64,000 nucleotides of DNA from Yponomeuta sedellus. Its lineage: Eukaryota; Arthropoda; Insecta; Lepidoptera; Yponomeutidae. The position numbers were made by a program, and so were the translations under genes. The stretch is taken from NCBI GenBank assembly GCA_934045075.1, contig OW203726.1, positions 22,197,488-22,261,487 on the forward strand, in the 5' to 3' direction. This document shows, in pieces, positions 40,690-51,503 of this stretch (the stretch's first letter is position 1; the number at the start of each line of letters is the position of its first letter). Below the pieces are notes generated by a model. It saw nothing but the letters and a program-made list of their open reading frames with translations, did no database searches and was not told the origin of the DNA.

Positions 40690-41095
40690 TATTATTTTTA
40701 ATGCACTAACCCGTGCTAAGACTAGATACTCGAACCCGCAACATCTGGCTAACCATGCCAGCGCTCCTGAGGTAATGGGCGACTTTCCGGCATCAGTGAA
40801 ATTTCGAACCTCTTCACAATATACTCTGTATTACGTACAGGCAGCGACATCTGGCTGAAGTAATTTGCATCACTTGCAGCTCCGAGTACATTCTTTGCAG
40901 TTAGGTTTTACATCGGAATGATATGGCTGTACCCTCATGATTATATTCGTTCTAATGCACTAACGCGTGCTAAGGACAATTTTAAAAACCTATTTAGAGG
41001 CTAAAATTCCACCCATACCGGGATCCGAACCCGCGCCGACCCTGGCTAACCCTGCCAGCGCTCTCTCTATTGAGCTAATGGGTGACTTACTAAGG
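40690..41095 (-). repeat. S1 tandem (diverged)
   Basis: Reads T'-H'-M' (to about 40945) and then T'-L'-H' (to 41092) with only about 12 bp between, the same tandem order as in the array at 51504. The B box is degenerate in the second head (GGATCCGAACCCGC). Confidence 0.65.
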
Positions 41096-41261
41096 GAGCA
41101 TCAGGGATTTATTGTCATTGAGAACATGTGCACGAATTATTCATTTATTTATTTAATAACTCATTACCACAATAATAATATTTACATTCATTGCAATACA
41201 AAATGTTATTAAATAACGCAACACTCAAGAACTGTTTCTTCAGAAATGTTGACTTAGGGCC

Positions 41262-41400
41262 AGATTCTGAATTGAGAATTTCGCGAAGTAAATAGTTAAC
41301 TGTAGCGCTGTCTCTTCGAATTTCTCAGAAAAGAGCATGGTAGAGCGTTCCTAAAGTATTTTACTTAGTAAAATTCACAATTCATAAACCGACCCATAGA
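41262..41400. mobile_element. Small MITE, copy 1
   Basis: GGGCCAGATTCTGAATTGAG to CAATTCATAAACCGACCC, interior TAACTGTAGCGCTGTCTCTTC and AAAAGAGC. The second copy is at 46452-46585. Confidence 0.6.
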
Positions 41401-42360
41401 CCACTTACAATAAGAAAAATAAAATGTATTGTCGTCCTTGCGTCGATTTGTTTCAAAAAGAATAATACAAATTTAATTTGATTGTATATGTGCTTAATGG
41501 AAGTCAGTTTTATATCGGTACTGAGGTAATGGGTTTTAGGGTTGCGTTAATTTAATAACTCATTGCCTAAGAGGCTCAATATAGTAACACCAGCGCGACC
41601 AATGAATTTTTTTTCAGATCATGGTTCAGAGAGTGTCAGCCTAAGAATTAATCTTGATTTTGTTATAGTGATTTCTAGGACCCATAGCCTTGAACTTAGC
41701 TTTTGTACTAAGTAAGCCTTGAACTTAGCTTTTGTACCAAGGACTAGATAACATATCAACGACTAGACACATCTAGACCCAGATATCCTAAGTTCTCGGC
41801 TGTTGCGTCCCAAAAATTACTATGTGTATGATTGAGAGATTGATCTGACACTTTGCAAAAACCATATGCAAAAAACGATACAATCTTTGTCCATTGGTGG
41901 CTCTAGTTTTACTCCATGGAGCCCTTTAAGGGCCACTTGCATAACTCCGTAAATCTGTATTCAAAATAATTTAAAACGGATTCTCAATACAAAAAGCTAT
42001 CAAAATTATACTAAACCTACATTTAAAGGAACTGCGCAAGCGGCCCTAAATATACTTACTCCTGATAAGCAAGGAGGGTTTTACGAATGATAGATCCAAT
42101 CTGAATGATTTGAAGAAGAGTGAATCATTCGGATTGAATCTATGAGCGAATTGAAGCGAGCGAGCGATTGAAGAACAATACCATCAGACCAACAAGGGGA
42201 TCACAATGTCACGATAAAATTTTAATCCCATTATCGGTACTTTATTTCACCGCATAAAGCGAGATGTGGCTACTCGATAGTAAGATAAACTTTTATCTTG
42301 ACCTCGTGGTCCCTTAAGAGAGCCATACCACATAATTGGTTGAACAATAATTGATGCCTT
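41401..42360. other. Non-coding, one short inverted repeat
   Basis: GATAGATCCAATCTGAATGATT near 42088 pairs with AATCATTCGGATTGAATCTAT near 42122. A duplicated CTTGAACTTAGCTTTTGTAC occurs at about 41690 and 41720. No gene seen. Confidence 0.4.
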
Positions 42361-42898
42361 ACATTTGACACTGACATTCAGCAAACAAAATGTAAATTCT
42401 TTACGTTGAAATAAAATGATTTGATTTGATGAACTTTATCCTTGAATATCGAAAGTAAATGCTTTATAGTCTATTTGTAATGTAAGTTTTTGTTGCGACT
42501 CGTTGTGATGATGGAAGACAATCAGTGATTTACAAAGAAAAATACCTTAAAAATAACGATTTTGTGACATTTTGCACAGCTCCTGTCACGACGTCACATT
42601 CTCTTCTCTAACCGAAAACAAACTACTTAAAAATAAACAAATCCAATATTTAGTTACAATTCGAGAATTTGCTTAAAATAAATGTAACAATTAGCACTGC
42701 CTTGATGCGTCTGCGCAGTTAAAATTGAGAAATTAATGAATTAATATATTTATTAATTATTTAATCTATGTAGGTAGGTACATAGTGCTAATACAAACAA
42801 AGTGAAAGAGGGATGCTAACACGTAGTAAAAAATTGTCTCCTTCAATATGGTAATTTATTTTTAGGACGTCAGTAACAATGTTCTTCTTTATTTTAAA

Positions 42899-43084
42899 CT
42901 AGCTGACCCAGCGAACTTCGTACCACCTAACAGTCGATTAATTATTTTTTTAATTTTTCTCTCCGTAAGAACCATCATCGTACTTTAAGGAACATTAAAA
43001 AAAAACAATGAGCGAAAACGGTACAGCTGCTCTCGAAATTTGAAATTTCCAACACATTCAGAGATTCATTTTTATAATTATAGA
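42899..43084 (-). mobile_element. Short non-autonomous Helitron-like element (antisense)
   Basis: Starts CTAGCTGACCCAGCGAACTT and ends ATTCATTTTTATAATTATAGA, the reverse of the element at 28-207. Confidence 0.6.
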
Positions 43085-43569
43085 TTAGTGTATAACCAAA
43101 CACCACTAGAGGAAGTTCATTAATAAATATAATTTAATTGTAATATTACATATTAATATAATCATAATAGAACATAAAATATCTAATATATATGAAAATC
43201 TAGTGTCACAGTGTTTGATAAAGACCTTTTCTGGAACGATTTTTTTGTGTATATTTGGTAGGATGTAGGCTACTTAGTATGGAATATCGACATTTGCAGT
43301 GTCAGCTAGTATAGTATAACAGTATAAAAAAACTTTATGTATTTGTAAGTTTCTATGTAGGGGGTAATTTCCGAAACTAATTATCCGTTTTAAAAACTTA
43401 GTACTAATTAAAATGTTTTTTCAACAGACATAGGCTACCCTGACAAAACGCCATCTATGAATTACATTGTGAATTTGTCCTGCAAACGATTTATTATTGT
43501 GTAGAAAGAGCGGAGCTTCCTAGTACAGGTAAATATTTACCTAAAATCAGGCTTCTGCAATGTTCCGTT

Positions 43570-43940
43570 TGTACATGTGTCTTAAAAACCTATTTAGAGG
43601 CTAAAAAATCTACCCATGCCGGGACTCGAACCCGCGACCTCTGGCTAACCGTGCTAGCTCTCTCCCAACTGAGCTCATGGACAATTACCGGCATCAATGA
43701 AATTTTGAACCTCTTTAGAATACTCTCCGTATTACTTACAGGCAGCGGCATCTGGCTGAAGTAATTTTCATCACTTGCAGGCCCGAGTACCTACTTTGCA
43801 GTTAGGTTTTACATCGGAATGATATCGCTGTACCCAATTGATTATGTTCTTTTTATTGCACTAACCCGTGCTAAGGACAAACTTAAAAACCTATTTAGAG
43901 GCTAAAAACCCGCCCTTAGCACGAGTTAGTGCAATAAATT
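43570..43940 (-). repeat. S1 tandem/inverted cluster
   Basis: Order L'-H'-M'-T'-L' and then a sense T (TTAGCACGAGTTAGTGCAAT). The head is an older variant (GACTCGAACCCGCGACC). Confidence 0.68.
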
Positions 43941-44061
43941 CTAATAAAAATCTATTAGAATTATTATGAAGAAAGTCGATAAAGGGCTTCTCGTTATTTG
44001 ATCTGACGCCTTTCACTATTAACTGCGCATACGCATCACTATGCTGTGGCGACCAGGACTG

Positions 44062-44283
44062 CTAACAATCCTTGGACTTCCCATCAGCAGTGACTGTCTC
44101 TCTATTCGCATCTTTGCTCGTTCGCCTCCTTTGGCACTTCACGTAGTTGACGTAGTAGAACATTCCGAACATGTAGAGGAAGAGGCCAGCGTTGAACGCC
44201 AAAAGGAAGTTGATGACCTTAGGGTAGTTACAGCTCCGGAACAGTACGGCGAAGTTGTGGTAGAAGATGATGACAAATTGTAC
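44062..44283 (-). CDS. Elongase B, last coding exon (C-terminus)
   Basis: TTCAG acceptor at 44284-44288 and TAG stop at 44062-44064. 222 bp, phase 0. It encodes VQFVIIFYHNFAVLF, SCNYPKVINFLLAFNAG, the last span LFLYMFGMFYYVNYV and a basic tail KCQRRRTSKD… ending KSKDC. It is 36 codons shorter than gene A's last exon because the long Asn/Gly-rich tail is absent. Confidence 0.92.
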   Translation of the reverse strand, partial: VQFVIIFYHNFAVLFRSCNYPKVINFLLAFNAGLFLYMFGMFYYVNYVKCQRRRTSKDANRETVTADGKSKDC

Positions 44284-44614
44284 CTGAAAAATAACATGGG
44301 TTTTGATAGATATTTTTGATAGATATCTGTATCCCAAAGTGGTCTTAGGGATACAGACATATTTATTTAATGTAGCCTTTACACGTCTCACTGCAGAGAA
44401 CTACCCTTTTTTTAGAGATAGAGTAAAAGCCTATTTGATTTTAATACTATTATAAAAGTGGCACAATTTATGACATCAAAATATTTCTTTTGAAAAGATT
44501 TCTTCTTCTTAAAGTGCCTCTCCATCACTTGAGGTTAGCAGTCAGCTCTTTGTAACGGTCTTTGTTCAGTGCAATTCCGAACAGCTCCTTCTTAACACAC
44601 GTTCCACGCTTTAA

Positions 44615-45723
44615 CCCTCAACCACTGACGTGTCATTTTGTTGCACTACCACTGACGTTACGTATAGTATACGTACGTTAATTTGAGGACCTTCTGATGC
44701 ATCAATAGAGTGTAACTTTGATGTATACTGCGATCTATTTATTTAGACACAATCAAATAAAATAACAACAATAAAAAAACAGTATTATTAATCATAGAAA
44801 AATATTTATTCATCAATAACCATAGAGGTAATCAAAATTACATAGACATTTAAAAAAAATTAACACAAAAATATTCTCTAACAATAGGAACTTCCTTTTT
44901 TGGTTTTATTAATTACTAAGGACGGTTTTAATTAGGAAAAAATCACAATTCTCATAAATCACAATATAAGGCACTTTTAAACAACAATTATTACAGGTTG
45001 GCTTGGAGCACTGCAAGCAGACCGGTTTACGACAAGCTTGACAGCCGTACCGGGTTTTGCGACGTTTCAGTTTGAAACATATATAACAATTCTTCATGGT
45101 GTCAAATATAAGAAATTCGCTGCTTGATTGACCGATTTCATTATCCTTGTATATATCACTATCATCAAACGTATCTGTAGAAACGCTAACCCGGCGGCCA
45201 GTTCGCTCGGCAATGTGTGACAGTGGAATGTCGTCTTCAGAAGATGCAGAATCCAAATCACAAGCGGGAGCCTCTTCACCACCACAATATTCGTCCTCGT
45301 AAGACACAACGCGGTCCGATTGTATGTAGTCATTTTCATCCGCCGATGATTCGTCAGATTCATTAAGCCAAGATTCTATAATTTCTTCGTTGTTGACACT
45401 ATTCACTTGAACACGTGCTATTTTAGATGTAGATGGCATAGAAGAAGAATTTAGCCGCTTACGGTTCATTTTATCTGCCGACAAACATAAATAAATATTT
45501 AAAAAAAAGTTACAATAACACTGACGCTACGTACAACATACGTCGGGTAGCCGAACTCACCTGCTTAGGACCGTGGCAGGCGTCCGCTCCCCACCGCAGC
45601 ACACGCGTCACTGGCGACTAAGAAACTACCAAAAAGGGCGCGCAGAAATTCCCGCGCAAAGTCAAGATTTGAACGAAAAACCGTTTGGGTGACGTACCAT
45701 ATACGTACGTCAGTGGTTGAGGG
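44615..45723 (-). mobile_element. Internally deleted piggyBac element
   Basis: TTAA at 44611-44614 and 45724-45727 flank perfect 17-bp ends CCCTCAACCACTGACGT; TTAA duplication and CCC ends are diagnostic of piggyBac. Sub-terminal words CACTGACGnTACGTA recur at 44650 and 45518, with palindromic TACGTATAGTATACGTA and ATATACGTACGT near the ends. At 1109 bp it is less than half of an autonomous copy. It interrupts LINE-like debris: 44500-44610 on the minus strand reads …VKKELFGIALNKDRYKELTANLK. Confidence 0.88.
44909..45484 (-). CDS. piggyBac-derived protein lacking the catalytic domain (191 aa)
   Basis: ATG at 45484, stop at 44909, fully inside the piggyBac TIRs. Residues 1-25 are basic/Ser-rich (a possible nuclear signal KMNRKR); 32-85 are strongly acidic (ESWLNESDESSADEND… GGEEAPACDLD… SSEDDIP), as at the start of piggyBac transposases. 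Residues 133-168 are a Cys cluster C133-x2-C136-x11-C148-x2-C151-x4-C156-x2-C159-x4-C164-x2-C167, like the C-terminal Cys-rich domain that binds piggyBac ends. The DDD catalytic core (about 350-400 residues in the family) is missing, so the join lies near residues 115-130. The frame is intact. Whether it is expressed is unknown; it cannot be a working transposase. Confidence 0.8.
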   Translation of the reverse strand: MSADKMNRKRLNSSSMPSTSKIARVQVNSVNNEEIIESWLNESDESSADENDYIQSDRVVSYEDEYCGGEEAPACDLDSASSEDDIPLSHIAERTGRRVSVSTDTFDDSDIYKDNEIGQSSSEFLIFDTMKNCYICFKLKRRKTRYGCQACRKPVCLQCSKPTCNNCCLKVPYIVIYENCDFFLIKTVLSN

Positions 45724-45727
45724 TTAA

Positions 45728-46200
45728 CGTTGCACAGCCATGACATGTTTTACCTGCCTAGTCTTCTCTTTCCCTCCACCGGAGATATTATTGTATCGTA
45801 AGTCAAATTTGTAATGAAGGAATAGCGCTCGGGCGCATACTTGTATATGAACTTCACTCATTTCTTCGTATGGAAGTACTGGTTCCGAAAACTTTGTGTA
45901 GCCTTATCTCAATAATCTTCTTTAGTATATTGTTATTAACATAAATATTCCAACATAACAATAAATTAAACCAAAGTGTAGCAATATTACAACTGATCAT
46001 TAGCTGTCAAATATTCTCTTACATGTCTTCACCACGCTTCCTATCCCATTCACAACCACATTATACTCTGGTGCTTATTGTGTGACGGCAAAAGCAAAAT
46101 ATATTATTATTATATTTTATCTACAATCTTAATATTTCAATTCGTTTGCTGAATAATAATATAGGCTGTATAAGGAACTTTCTTCTGCTGTAGTTTACTT
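45728..46200. other. Continuation of the piggyBac target sequence, nothing else recognised
   Basis: CGTTGCACAGCCATGACATG continues the sequence interrupted by the piggyBac insertion. The rest is AT-rich intron of elongase B. Confidence 0.4.
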
Positions 46201-46230
46201 CTACCAGAATTCAAATGATTCTGAACTTAC

Positions 46231-46367
46231 CAATTGCAACGAAGTTAGATGCTTTTTCCACCAGATATACTTCTGATACTGCGGTCCAAGACCGGAGATC
46301 AGATAGTATGTATACATGATGATGTGAATGAATGAGTTGATCACACCAAGAAGAGTGCCATGCCCAC
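46231..46367 (-). CDS. Elongase B, GGHG exon
   Basis: CCAG acceptor at 46368-46371, GTAAGT donor at 46225-46230, 137 bp, phase 1 in and 0 out. Encodes GGHGTLLGVINSFIHIIMYTYYLI and WWKKHLTSLQL. Same length and phases as gene A exon 5 (7080-7216). Confidence 0.93.
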
Positions 46368-46451
46368 CTGGAAAACAGTAGGTAAACATTAATTCAGCAG
46401 CTTCTTGTAAGTGCAGACCTCCTCTCAGATACAGAGGGGGAGAAAGAGAGA

Positions 46452-46585
46452 ACCAGTTTCAGGATTGAGTATTTCACTAAAAGTTAACTGTAGCGCGGTC
46501 TCTTCAAATTTCTAAGAAAAGAGCGTGACAGAATGTCTCTTTAATATTTACTTGGTGAAATACTCAATTCAGAAATCGGCCCATA
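46452..46585. mobile_element. Small MITE, copy 2
   Basis: CAGTTTCAGGATTGAGTATT to ACTCAATTCAGAAATCGGCCC with TAACTGTAGCGCGGTCTCTTC inside, homologous to 41262-41400. Confidence 0.6.
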
Positions 46586-46759
46586 GTGACTTGGCGACTC
46601 CGATCAACAATTTCGAAACAATTACCAGCTATTCCAAATTCACTAACGTACGTGCGTTATGGAACTTGCAGTAGCTGGTAATTCTTAGGGATAAAATAAA
46701 TAAATTGGTACAAGCCGTGATTCTAACCGGGAACCTCAGGCATAGTTAGTAGTAAGACT

Positions 46760-46993
46760 GAGAATCATAGTTGGGCCATTGTACGTAGCAAGCGCTGAGG
46801 TACGCTAACACCTCAGACACTAGGGTTTCCTTACGATGTTTTCCTTCACCGTCAGCGAGTAGTATTGCTACTATAATTTCACAAATGTACATAACATAAA
46901 AAACAAAGTCATTGGTACATGCCGGGGTTCGAACCCACGACCTCCCGATTGAGAAGTCGGCGTTCTACACCGCTAGGCTACCACCGCTCCGAA
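46760..46993 (-). repeat. S3-family SINE (antisense)
   Basis: Antisense body (AAGCGCTGAGGTACGCTAAC, TTCCTTACGATGTTTTCCTT), B box GGGGTTCGAACCC and head CACCGCTAGGCTACCACCGC. The head is well preserved. Confidence 0.65.
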
Positions 46994-46998
46994 CCTCA

Positions 46999-47179
46999 GC
47001 CCCTCTAGCATGACCACCAAAACACGATATGATAAAGCGATTTATCATGTTGAAATGTCAAAAAACAGTTTAATCCTTCATTAAAATTTAAATATGGCGG
47101 TTATATCCAACGTTTTTTGACATTTCAACATGATAAATCGCTTTATCATATCGTATTTTGGTGGTCATGCTAGAGGGGC
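46999..47179. mobile_element. Foldback element with 68-bp arms
   Basis: Left arm 46999-47067 (GCCCCTCTAGCATGACCACC… GACATTTCAAC in reverse) and right arm 47112-47179 differ by about one base over 68 bp. The loop is 44 bp. Confidence 0.8.
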
Positions 47180-48780
47180 AGGCATGTGATTTAAAGATTT
47201 TTTTTAAGGTGGAAAAAAAACGAAACAAAAAGTTGAATGATACAAAACAATCAGCCAATCAGACTAGAGGTGACCGTAATTCTTGAATGTCATTGCAATG
47301 TTAGCAGAAAAAGAAAATGAGCATTAGGCATTTTACAATTAAATTTTTGATGAAAGCTTGATGGTAAAATTGTCTCTTAAACGTTTATGGTAATAGACAA
47401 TACCTTAGATAGATATTGTTTAAAGGTATAAGCGTTTAATGACAGTAATGGTAGGACATCATAAATGGACTAAATCAAATTTATTTTTTATATGTCGTCT
47501 TCTAATGGAGGTTGGATCAATTCGGTTAGTGATTGTAGATCAACCAAATTATTTCGAACGAAGGAAATCGCCGATCGGATCCGAACACATCCGAAAACGA
47601 CCGAAGACCCCCGAAGGCGTTAGCTTTGCTGACATCATCAGAGGAGAATCTCTAAATGCATCTTAATGGAATAATTCGTGCAACTTAACTCGGTATTTTG
47701 CACGATTTATTCTTTGTTCGCAACCAGTTTAAAATCAAGGGACTTTACCGAAATCGCGACTAGGCATCCTGATGATTAAACCGATGATTAAATTACCAGT
47801 TGCAATAAAAGATTGATTTCCTTATTCATAACCTTAACTATCTGATTGTTGGCACTATATTTTGTTTATTTACAAGTAAAGTTTTTGTGTTAATCTTAAT
47901 TGCATATTGTTCGTTTTTTATTTTATTGTTTATGGATATTTTATATTATATAAATTGCAATATACATTTTTTTTTAAACAAACAAAAAACTTTATTGTTA
48001 TAAAAGTGTACAAAAATAGTGCCTGGTCCCCAAACTAGAGTACTCTGTATTATGGGTAACCAGACTTCCGCTCAGAAAGTGACAGTGTAGCTTAGACATA
48101 CGTAGTTTCGATAAAAAACAAAAATAATAATAATAATAGAAGTAACAAATTTAATTTTTTTTTTTACATTGAAACAAAAATTTGGTTATTAATGTAAACA
48201 TCATATTTATTATAATACACTGCATAAACTAACCTATAATAATATACTTCATAAACTACGACAAATATATGTCGATAGTATCATAAAATGTACTACGTAA
48301 TATAAGCAGAGTGGGTGTGGTTTAATATGTATTATATGTTTTAATTATAATTTATTTTATTATTTATTTTAAGTAGTAGATATTTATTTAAATATGTAGG
48401 TATTTATTTAAATTGCATCATACCGACCCGCGCACTGGGACACTCGTGAGAGTACTGATCAGGTACTGACTGAAAACCAGCGCTGAGGGCTCACACCCTC
48501 AGCAAAATGCTGAGTCAGCTGCCTTTTGCAGCAACGGAAACAAACCGCGACAAAACTGTTTAAATTGTCTTTACTACCTTACCCTTTGATTGTACTCCGA
48601 TTTGTTAGATGTCTGTTTCGTATTTGTTAGATGTTTTGTGTGTGTGACTGTTGATGCAATAAATGTTTCTCTTTCTGTTACTTTTAAATAATAAACGTAT
48701 ATTGATGTTGCAATACTTCATTGTAATTGTTGATACCAATAAGAGTGGGACTTGCGCACCAAGGGTTGATGATAATGACA
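47180..48780. other. Intronic sequence with LINE-tail and hairpin-repeat relics
   Basis: 47960-48110 (AACTTTATTGTTATAAAAGT, TGGTCCCCAAACTAGAG) is an antisense LINE/SINE tail that resembles, in reverse, 62285-62400. 48418-48545 carries the hairpin string seen at 3060-3150. The frame at 47439-47666 has no recognisable domain and is not called. Confidence 0.4.
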
Positions 48781-49060
48781 TGAACCGTTTGTATGTCCTA
48801 ACAGCTGGCATACGGGTCTCTTCCTGCATCGCAAGAAGGTAAGGCCATACTCCACTACAAGGGCTGAGCCCGGCTTGGTGGAGGATTGAAAGCCAATGGC
48901 GGGCCATACTGTCAGAAGTTATCAAACTGCGTATAAAGCATTTGACATGGCTTAACAACTGCCATTACGAGTACGTAACAGCCACTAACGGCTTAGCGTG
49001 CCTTGCAAAGCACGGAAGCGCTCGGAAGAAATGACACTAGCGGTATTCACTGCATGGTCA
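48781..49060 (-). repeat. S2-family repeat (antisense)
   Basis: GTATGTCCTAACAGCTGGCA, TCTTCCTGCATCGCAAGAAG, GGCTGAGCCCGGCTTGGTGG, GACATGGCTTAACAACTGCC, GCACGGAAGCGCTCGG. Diverged. Confidence 0.6.
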
Positions 49061-49184
49061 TACATCGTGCTTAACCGTTTCGCTTTGATTGCAGTAAAAT
49101 GGATGCTGACTGGCCTTTCAGAAGGCTTTTCTATTACCGTCTACGTTATAAGAACGATTGACAAGCGGCAAATTTCATCATCAT

Positions 49185-49765
49185 CATCGTCATTGTCATC
49201 AACCCATTATATCCCCTCCGAGGGACACGGGTCTCTTCCCTGAGGAAGGTAGGGTAAGGAGGGGGAATGACGCTCAGTGGGTAATGGCGCTCACCTCAGT
49301 AAATCTATCAAAATGGAACATAGCAACACGCCAGGTCGCATGAAGGCGCGAGAGAAGGGGCCACTAACGGGCGGTGATGCAAACGAACTGTCAGCCCGCA
49401 TCATATGACACTGAAGTGCGTTTCTTCGTTTGCAGCCGCGCTAATGTAATTTTACGGGATGTTTTCAGTTGGTAAGTCTAAAACTTTAATGCTTATTTAA
49501 TTATTAACTTAACTTTTCGGATAGTGAAACTATTCTATTTTGTGAATATAGTCAATTTTCAACTCGTAATGTGCATATTTTTATTACTATTTCAAATCAA
49601 TCGCAAAATGGCAGCTTGGGGTTATACCGCTCATTGGTGTTATACCGCTCAATTTTGATTTAAAATATATAATTAAAAAAATACGCCATGTTTTCGTTAA
49701 GTGAACGCCATTCCCCCTCCTTACCTTATAGGAGATACTCCCACGGGGGCCAAATCCGGATTTAC
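49185..49765. mobile_element. 473-bp TIR element inserted in an S2 fragment
   Basis: Ends GGTAAGGAGGGGGAATG at 49253 and its complement ending 49725, continuing with mismatches to about 22 bp. The outer sequence (49195-49252 and 49726-49762) is a split S2 copy (CCGAGGGACACGGGTCTCTT / GGAGATACTCCCACGGGGGCC), which dates the insertion after S2. No transposase. Confidence 0.65.
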
Positions 49766-49951
49766 ATTTTTACATTTACATACATTGCTTCAGGCCCCAC
49801 ACTAGGATACCCTGTGTCGTGGGTACCAGAATCAGCGATATCACAAACATGTACACATCGAAGACCTGGGGTTTTTTAGTCCCCAGCCGCGGATTGAAAC
49901 CGGGACCTCTCGCATGGTAGGCAGATGCGCTACCGCTGCGCCACAGAGGTC
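49763..49951 (-). mobile_element. S4-family SINE (antisense)
   Basis: TACATACATTGCTTCAGGCC, CTAGGATACCCTGTGTCGTG, a T run, a degraded B box (CGGATTGAAACCGGG) and head TGCGCTACCGCTGCGCCACA. Confidence 0.72.
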
Positions 49952-50005
49952 ATTAATTCGTGGAGGCTTGCAAGACTAGCTGCTGGCAATAAAAGGCAAA
50001 TTTAC

Positions 50006-50168
50006 CAGCTAAGAACTTAGTGGCGATCCAAGCGGTGACAGGCATGATGCTGTGGTGGTAGAGGTGAAGGAATGAGATCTGACGGTTCTTCTTCCTCAGC
50101 ACGAAGAAGACGGTGTCTAGAAGCTCCACCAGCTTCGCAGCGAAGTACCACCAGACAGCCGACGCCAT
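50006..50168 (-). CDS. Elongase B, catalytic-core exon
   Basis: TCAG acceptor at 50169-50172, GTAAAT donor at 50000-50005, 163 bp, phase 0 in and 1 out. Encodes MASAVWWYFAAKLVELLDTV (with complete KxxExxDT), FFVLRKK, LHLYHH and MPVTAWIATKFLAG. Unlike gene A, both catalytic motifs are on one exon. The internal Met at its start is not the start codon. Confidence 0.93.
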
Positions 50169-50325
50169 CTGAAATAATCAAAACAATACGGTTTTATTCA
50201 ATGCAGTACAGGAACTGCGACTTAATGAACGTTACGAGTGAAACTAGGTACCCTTTTTAAAATCTAGATCATATTGGCGAAAAAAATTACGAACCGAAAA
50301 ATAATAAAAAAGTTTTCTTAAGTAT

Positions 50326-50675
50326 TTAAAACCCTATTTAGAGGCTAAAAATTTCACCCATGCCGGGATTCGAACCCGCAACCTCTGGCTATCCGTGCCA
50401 GCGCTCTACCAATTGAGCCAATGGGCGACTCACCGGCATCAGATTAATTTGCTCGAGCCAGATGTCGCTGTCTGTACGTAATACAGATAATAGTGTAAAG
50501 AGGTTCGAAATTTCACTGATGCCGGTGAGTCGCCCATTGGCTCAATTGGTAGAGCGCTGGCACGGATAGCCAGAGGTTGCGGGTTCGAATCCCGGCATGG
50601 GTGAAAATTTTGCCTCTAAATAGGTTTTTAAATTTGTCCTTAGCACGGGTTAGTGCATTAAAAATAAAAAAAGTA
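50326..50675 (+). mobile_element. S1 head-to-head composite, order L'-H'-m-H-L-T
   Basis: 13-bp flanking repeat TTTTCTTAAGTAT (50313-50325) against TTTTCCTAAGTAT (50676-50688), one mismatch. Two complete tRNA-like heads face away from each other around a short M piece and would fold into a hairpin with arms of about 125 bp. It lies about 145 bp upstream of the acceptor of the catalytic-core exon. Confidence 0.83.
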
Positions 50676-50688
50676 TTTTCCTAAGTAT

Positions 50689-51492
50689 GTTACATCACGG
50701 TATGGTACGTCACGTCATGGTATATTACTTTGCGTTATGTTACAACTGCAATGGTTGTATACCATTGCAGTAGTAACATAAGGCAAGCTTCAAGTACTTA
50801 TGTACTTTTAAAATATATAGTGTGCAATAAAGTATTGATCTAAATCTAAACTAAGGCAGCTGTTACAAGAAGACGCGTGGAAAAAACTTTTGTACAAAAT
50901 GTACTGAAGGGCGTACTAAGGGCGTAATATAATATGTGCGTAACGGTGCAAACCTCTTTACACAATTTTTTATACTTCTATTCCTATCATTTTCAAATAT
51001 TTAAAATTACGTCACACATTTTTCGATTTCCCTCATTTTGATCATTACCACCTTACATCTTGAATAGATCTGACTGTTTTGCCTGCTTATCCTTTTTAAT
51101 CCTGTTTTCCTGTTTTTTTATAATAAATATAAAATAAATAAAACAGTACAATAAAGCACAAAATTGTTCCAGTTATATTATTTCTAATAGTTCTACAACA
51201 CAACATGTGTACAATAAGAGAAGCTTTTACAAGTTTCAATCCAGGACTTTCCTTAGACAGAGAGCGTGAGAAAAAGATAGTACGCGCATGATCTGCATAC
51301 GCATTGCAAACGCTGAGGTAATTTAATGTATTCATTTAATTTCAGCTTTTCCTAAGACGCAGGTTTTTCGCAAGAACGTCCTTGGTTTTTCGTCTAGCTT
51401 ATGCTCTTAAGAGACAGGGTGCAACCACAAGAATATTGTACATTAGATTAAGAAATACTATTACATTCTCATAGTTATAGAACAGAGGAAAT
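50689..51492. other. Intronic, nothing clear
   Basis: 50690-50750 has imperfect repeats of GTTACATCACGGTATGGTAC-like words. 50790-50850 (TATAGTGTGCAATAAAGTAT) looks like a LINE tail. The rest is AT-rich. Confidence 0.4.
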
Positions 51493-51503
51493 AGGTACCT
51501 ACT

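Noticed and set aside
47439..47666. 75-codon plus-strand frame with ERRKSPIGSEHIRKRPKTPEG
   Set aside because: Polar but unrecognised, antisense to elongase B within an intron, no sign of a transcript unit.
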